Assembly: GCA_023429345.1 (NCBI GenBank)
Contig: JAEYVB010000287.1
Span: 1-5,911, forward strand
Direction: 5' to 3'
Source: Planctomycetota bacterium
GTDB taxonomy: Bacteria; Planctomycetota; Phycisphaerae; Phycisphaerales; UBA1924
DNA: 5,911 bases
Positions 3,840 through 5,911 of the stretch are shown here, one piece after another. Under the pieces are notes generated by a model, which saw only the letters and a list, made by a program, of their open reading frames with translations, ran no database searches and was not told the DNA's origin. The translations under genes and the position numbers were made by a program. The stretch's first letter is position 1; every line of letters begins with the position of its first letter.

Positions 3840-5911
3840 CAGCCCTGCGTGCCGGCGCTCGGGCCGATGAGCGATGACTACGGCCTGGATGCGCCCGCGG
3901 GTCACACCGCGATCTTCGATGAGGATGGGCCGGGCGGGGGCCCGGCGCGGCTGTTCCTGAGCGGGGGATTTACGCGGGCGGGGGGCCAGGCCGCGGCCGG
4001 GCTGGCGCGGTGGGATGGGGAGGTGCTGACGGCGGTGCAGGATGCGCCGGCGGGCGTCAAGGGGGCGATGCGGGTCTTCGACGATGGCTCGGGGCCGGCG
4101 GTGTACATCGCCGGATCGCCGGGGGTGATCCACCGCTACTTCGGGCCCGGGGAGTGGGACCAGATCGCGGCGCCGCAGTTCGGCGGGCTGGACGGCACGC
4201 CGGAGTCGTTCGCGGCGTTCGACCCGGACGGGGACGGCGCCGGGGGCGGGCCGCGGCCGCTGGGGCTGTTTGCGCTGGTGCACTACGCGGGGCTGGCGGG
4301 CGAGGCGAACGCGGTCCTGTGGCGGTACGACACCGAGGGGTGGGAGCGGCTGAGCGGGGCGGTGCCGCGGGGGAAGATCATCGCCTACGACGCGGATGGG
4401 CACGGGCCGGGCCTGTGGCGGCTGTACCACTATTTCAACGTGGAGCGGCAGAGCCCGGGGCGCTTCACCGGGTACGTGCGGCGGCTGGCGGATGGCCGCT
4501 GGGATCTGGTGGGGTACTCGAAGAACTCGCTCGGCCCGGCGCTGAGCGATGCGACGGTGTTCTACCCGGCGGAGAACGAGCCGCCGGTGCTGGTCGTCGG
4601 GGGCTTCTTCGAGGGCTTCCACGAGGCCAGCGGGGCGCTCCTCCCGAGCCGTGCCTGCGCGGTGTGGGACAACTCGCAGTGGCGGCGCGGCCCGATCCTG
4701 GGGTCGGCCATGGCGCGGGTGGATGCGGTGGAGGCGTACTACCTCCCGGGGCGGCGGACGCTGGTGTTCGGCGCCACGTTCCCGCAGCTCATGGCGGAGG
4801 CGACCTGGTCCCGCAACGCGCCGCCGGCGTGGGCGGGGCCGCTGAGCACGACACGCCCGTTCTACGGCCAGGGACCGACGCTGCTGCGGGGCTTCGATCC
4901 CGACGGGGCCGGGCCGCAGCTGCCGCAGATGGTGACGGCGGGGGCGAACGGGATCGCGAACGGCCAGCCCGTGCGGAACTTCGCGGCGTGGGCGCCGCCG
5001 CCGTCGGCGTCGGGGTGGAAGGGTGTGGAGCCGGCGCCGCTGGGGCCGGTGCACGCGCTCGAGGTGTTCAACGACGGCTCCGGCCGCGCCCTGTTCGTGG
5101 GCGGGCGGTTCTGGAGCGTGGGCGACAGGCCGGTCGGCAACATCGCGCGCTGGGATGGGGAGCGGTGGTGGCCGGTGGGGACGGGCCTGGCGCTGGGCGC
5201 AGAGCCGACAGGCCGTTCGGCGGTGACGGCCCTGGCCGTGCACGACGATGGCGCGGGGCCGGCGCTGCACGCGGGCGTCGCGTACAAGAAGCAGGACGGC
5301 AGCTATGCCGGCCGGCTCGCGGTCTGGCGGGACGGGGTCTGGACTGTTCTCGCGGGGAGTGACACGCAGGACACCGCCTTTCTGTCGCTGTCGATCACCA
5401 AGCTGGTGAGCCACGATGCGGATGGCGCCGGGCCGCAGCCGGCTTCCCTGTACGCCCTGGGCATCTTCGGTCCCGCGGAGGAGACGCGGGTGGCGCGGTG
5501 GACGGGGAGCAGCTGGCATGTGCAGCCGATCTGGGGGCAGCAGTTTCTCTCGCTGAAATCGCTGCAGGAGGGACCGGGTCGGGCGCTGTATGTAACCGGT
5601 TGGCGGCTGGAGGCTCAGGGGCTGCTCCCTACGCCGGTGATGAAGTTCGCCGGGACCTGGTCCGGGATGGCGTTCCAGCCCACGATGGCCGTCATCGACA
5701 TCGGGCTGGAGAACACGACGGGGGATTACCGGCTCGTCATCGCCAGAACCGGAGCGGGCGGAGCGATCCTGTCGCGGCGTGATGCGCCCGGCGTCTGGAC
5801 GGACCTCGGTGGGCTCAACATGAACCCGAGGTCCCCCGTCCGGCACGTGCAGGGGCCGGACGGGCCGTCGCTCTTCGCCGGCTCGTACCGCTACGACGGG
5901 GCGTCGATCCA
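3780..5911 (+). CDS. Secreted beta-propeller-like repeat protein, 3' truncated by window end (gene 3)
   Basis: From ATG 3780 the frame stays open for 710 codons to the right edge, with no stop. A second start at 3786 has better spacing to a GGGA and cannot be excluded. After the signal peptide (1-20) and QPC, I count repeats beginning near residues 44, 97, 144, 199, 256, 314, 369, 424, 481, 541, 590, 635 and 686. They are colinear with gene 2: repeat 8 (LEVFNDGSG, GNIARWDGERW) matches at 26 of 44 residues and repeat 10 has the same long DADGAGP loop. Repeats 5, 6 and 12 are degenerate. The mature chain shows only Cys23 and Cys293. By alignment to gene 2, about 125 residues, including a likely dockerin-like tail, lie outside the window. 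This is the most divergent of the three paralogues. Function is unknown, but an extracellular propeller is likely. Confidence 0.88.
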   Translation, partial: MAMHHAIVCGLLALTSSAVAQPCVPALGPMSDDYGLDAPAGHTAIFDEDGPGGGPARLFLSGGFTRAGGQAAAGLARWDGEVLTAVQDAPAGVKGAMRVFDDGSGPAVYIAGSPGVIHRYFGPGEWDQIAAPQFGGLDGTPESFAAFDPDGDGAGGGPRPLGLFALVHYAGLAGEANAVLWRYDTEGWERLSGAVPRGKIIAYDADGHGPGLWRLYHYFNVERQSPGRFTGYVRRLADGRWDLVGYSKNSLGPALSDATVFYPAENEPPVLVVGGFFEGFHEASGALLPSRACAVWDNSQWRRGPILGSAMARVDAVEAYYLPGRRTLVFGATFPQLMAEATWSRNAPPAWAGPLSTTRPFYGQGPTLLRGFDPDGAGPQLPQMVTAGANGIANGQPVRNFAAWAPPPSASGWKGVEPAPLGPVHALEVFNDGSGRALFVGGRFWSVGDRPVGNIARWDGERWWPVGTGLALGAEPTGRSAVTALAVHDDGAGPALHAGVAYKKQDGSYAGRLAVWRDGVWTVLAGSDTQDTAFLSLSITKLVSHDADGAGPQPASLYALGIFGPAEETRVARWTGSSWHVQPIWGQQFLSLKSLQEGPGRALYVTGWRLEAQGLLPTPVMKFAGTWSGMAFQPTMAVIDIGLENTTGDYRLVIARTGAGGAILSRRDAPGVWTDLGGLNMNPRSPVRHVQGPDGPSLFAGSYRYDGASI

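Noticed and set aside
4010..5362. Plus-strand open frame of 450 codons in an alternative frame within gene 3
   Set aside because: It is Gly/Arg/Ala-rich shadow translation. The frame starting at 3780 carries the signal peptide and the repeats conserved with genes 1 and 2.
3153..5846. Very long minus-strand open frame (897 codons) opposite genes 2 and 3
   Set aside because: The translation is dominated by Arg, Pro and His with no domain pattern, while the + strand in the same place encodes a signal peptide and regular repeats. Long antisense open frames are expected in DNA with such high G+C at third codon positions.

Overview
The window is about 70 % G+C and holds three co-oriented (+ strand) paralogous genes, head to tail, with 28 and 36 bases between them. 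Nothing else is convincingly coded on either strand. The first gene lacks its 5' part, the second is complete (800 codons), and the third runs off the right edge. All three encode exported proteins. Where visible, each has a short N-terminal signal peptide and a long series of about 45-50-residue repeats that look like beta-propeller blades (Asp-rich DxDGxGP or NDGxG loop, then a GGxF strand, then NxARWDGxxWxxVG). The two genes with visible 3' ends finish with a cysteine-rich, two-repeat dockerin-like module ending in GCE. This module, the high G+C and the paralogue expansion point to Planctomycetota, most likely class Phycisphaerae. That is an inference from remembered families, not from a search.

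Layout: 2-1312, 3' part of gene 1 (end of blade 7 through blade 14, then dockerin); 1313-1340, spacer with a good ribosome binding site; 1341-3743, complete gene 2 (signal peptide, 14 blades, dockerin); 3744-3779, short spacer; 3780-5911, gene 3 (signal peptide and 12 to 13 blades visible, the rest outside). I see no terminator hairpin between the genes, so they are probably co-transcribed.

The genes look like products of tandem duplication. Blade order is conserved (for example, blade 10 always carries the long DxDGxGP loop), so the blades arose before the genes duplicated. The last 160 bases, covering most of the dockerin and the first bases of the spacer, are nearly identical between genes 1 and 2, while the propellers have drifted even at silent sites. 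This suggests recent homogenisation of the 3' ends. By homology the products should be secreted, propeller-fold, possibly ligand-binding proteins sorted or anchored through the dockerin-like tail. No ligand, enzyme activity or partner can be named from the sequence. The count of 14 repeats (two times seven) and the cysteine pattern lead to testable structural predictions listed under findings.
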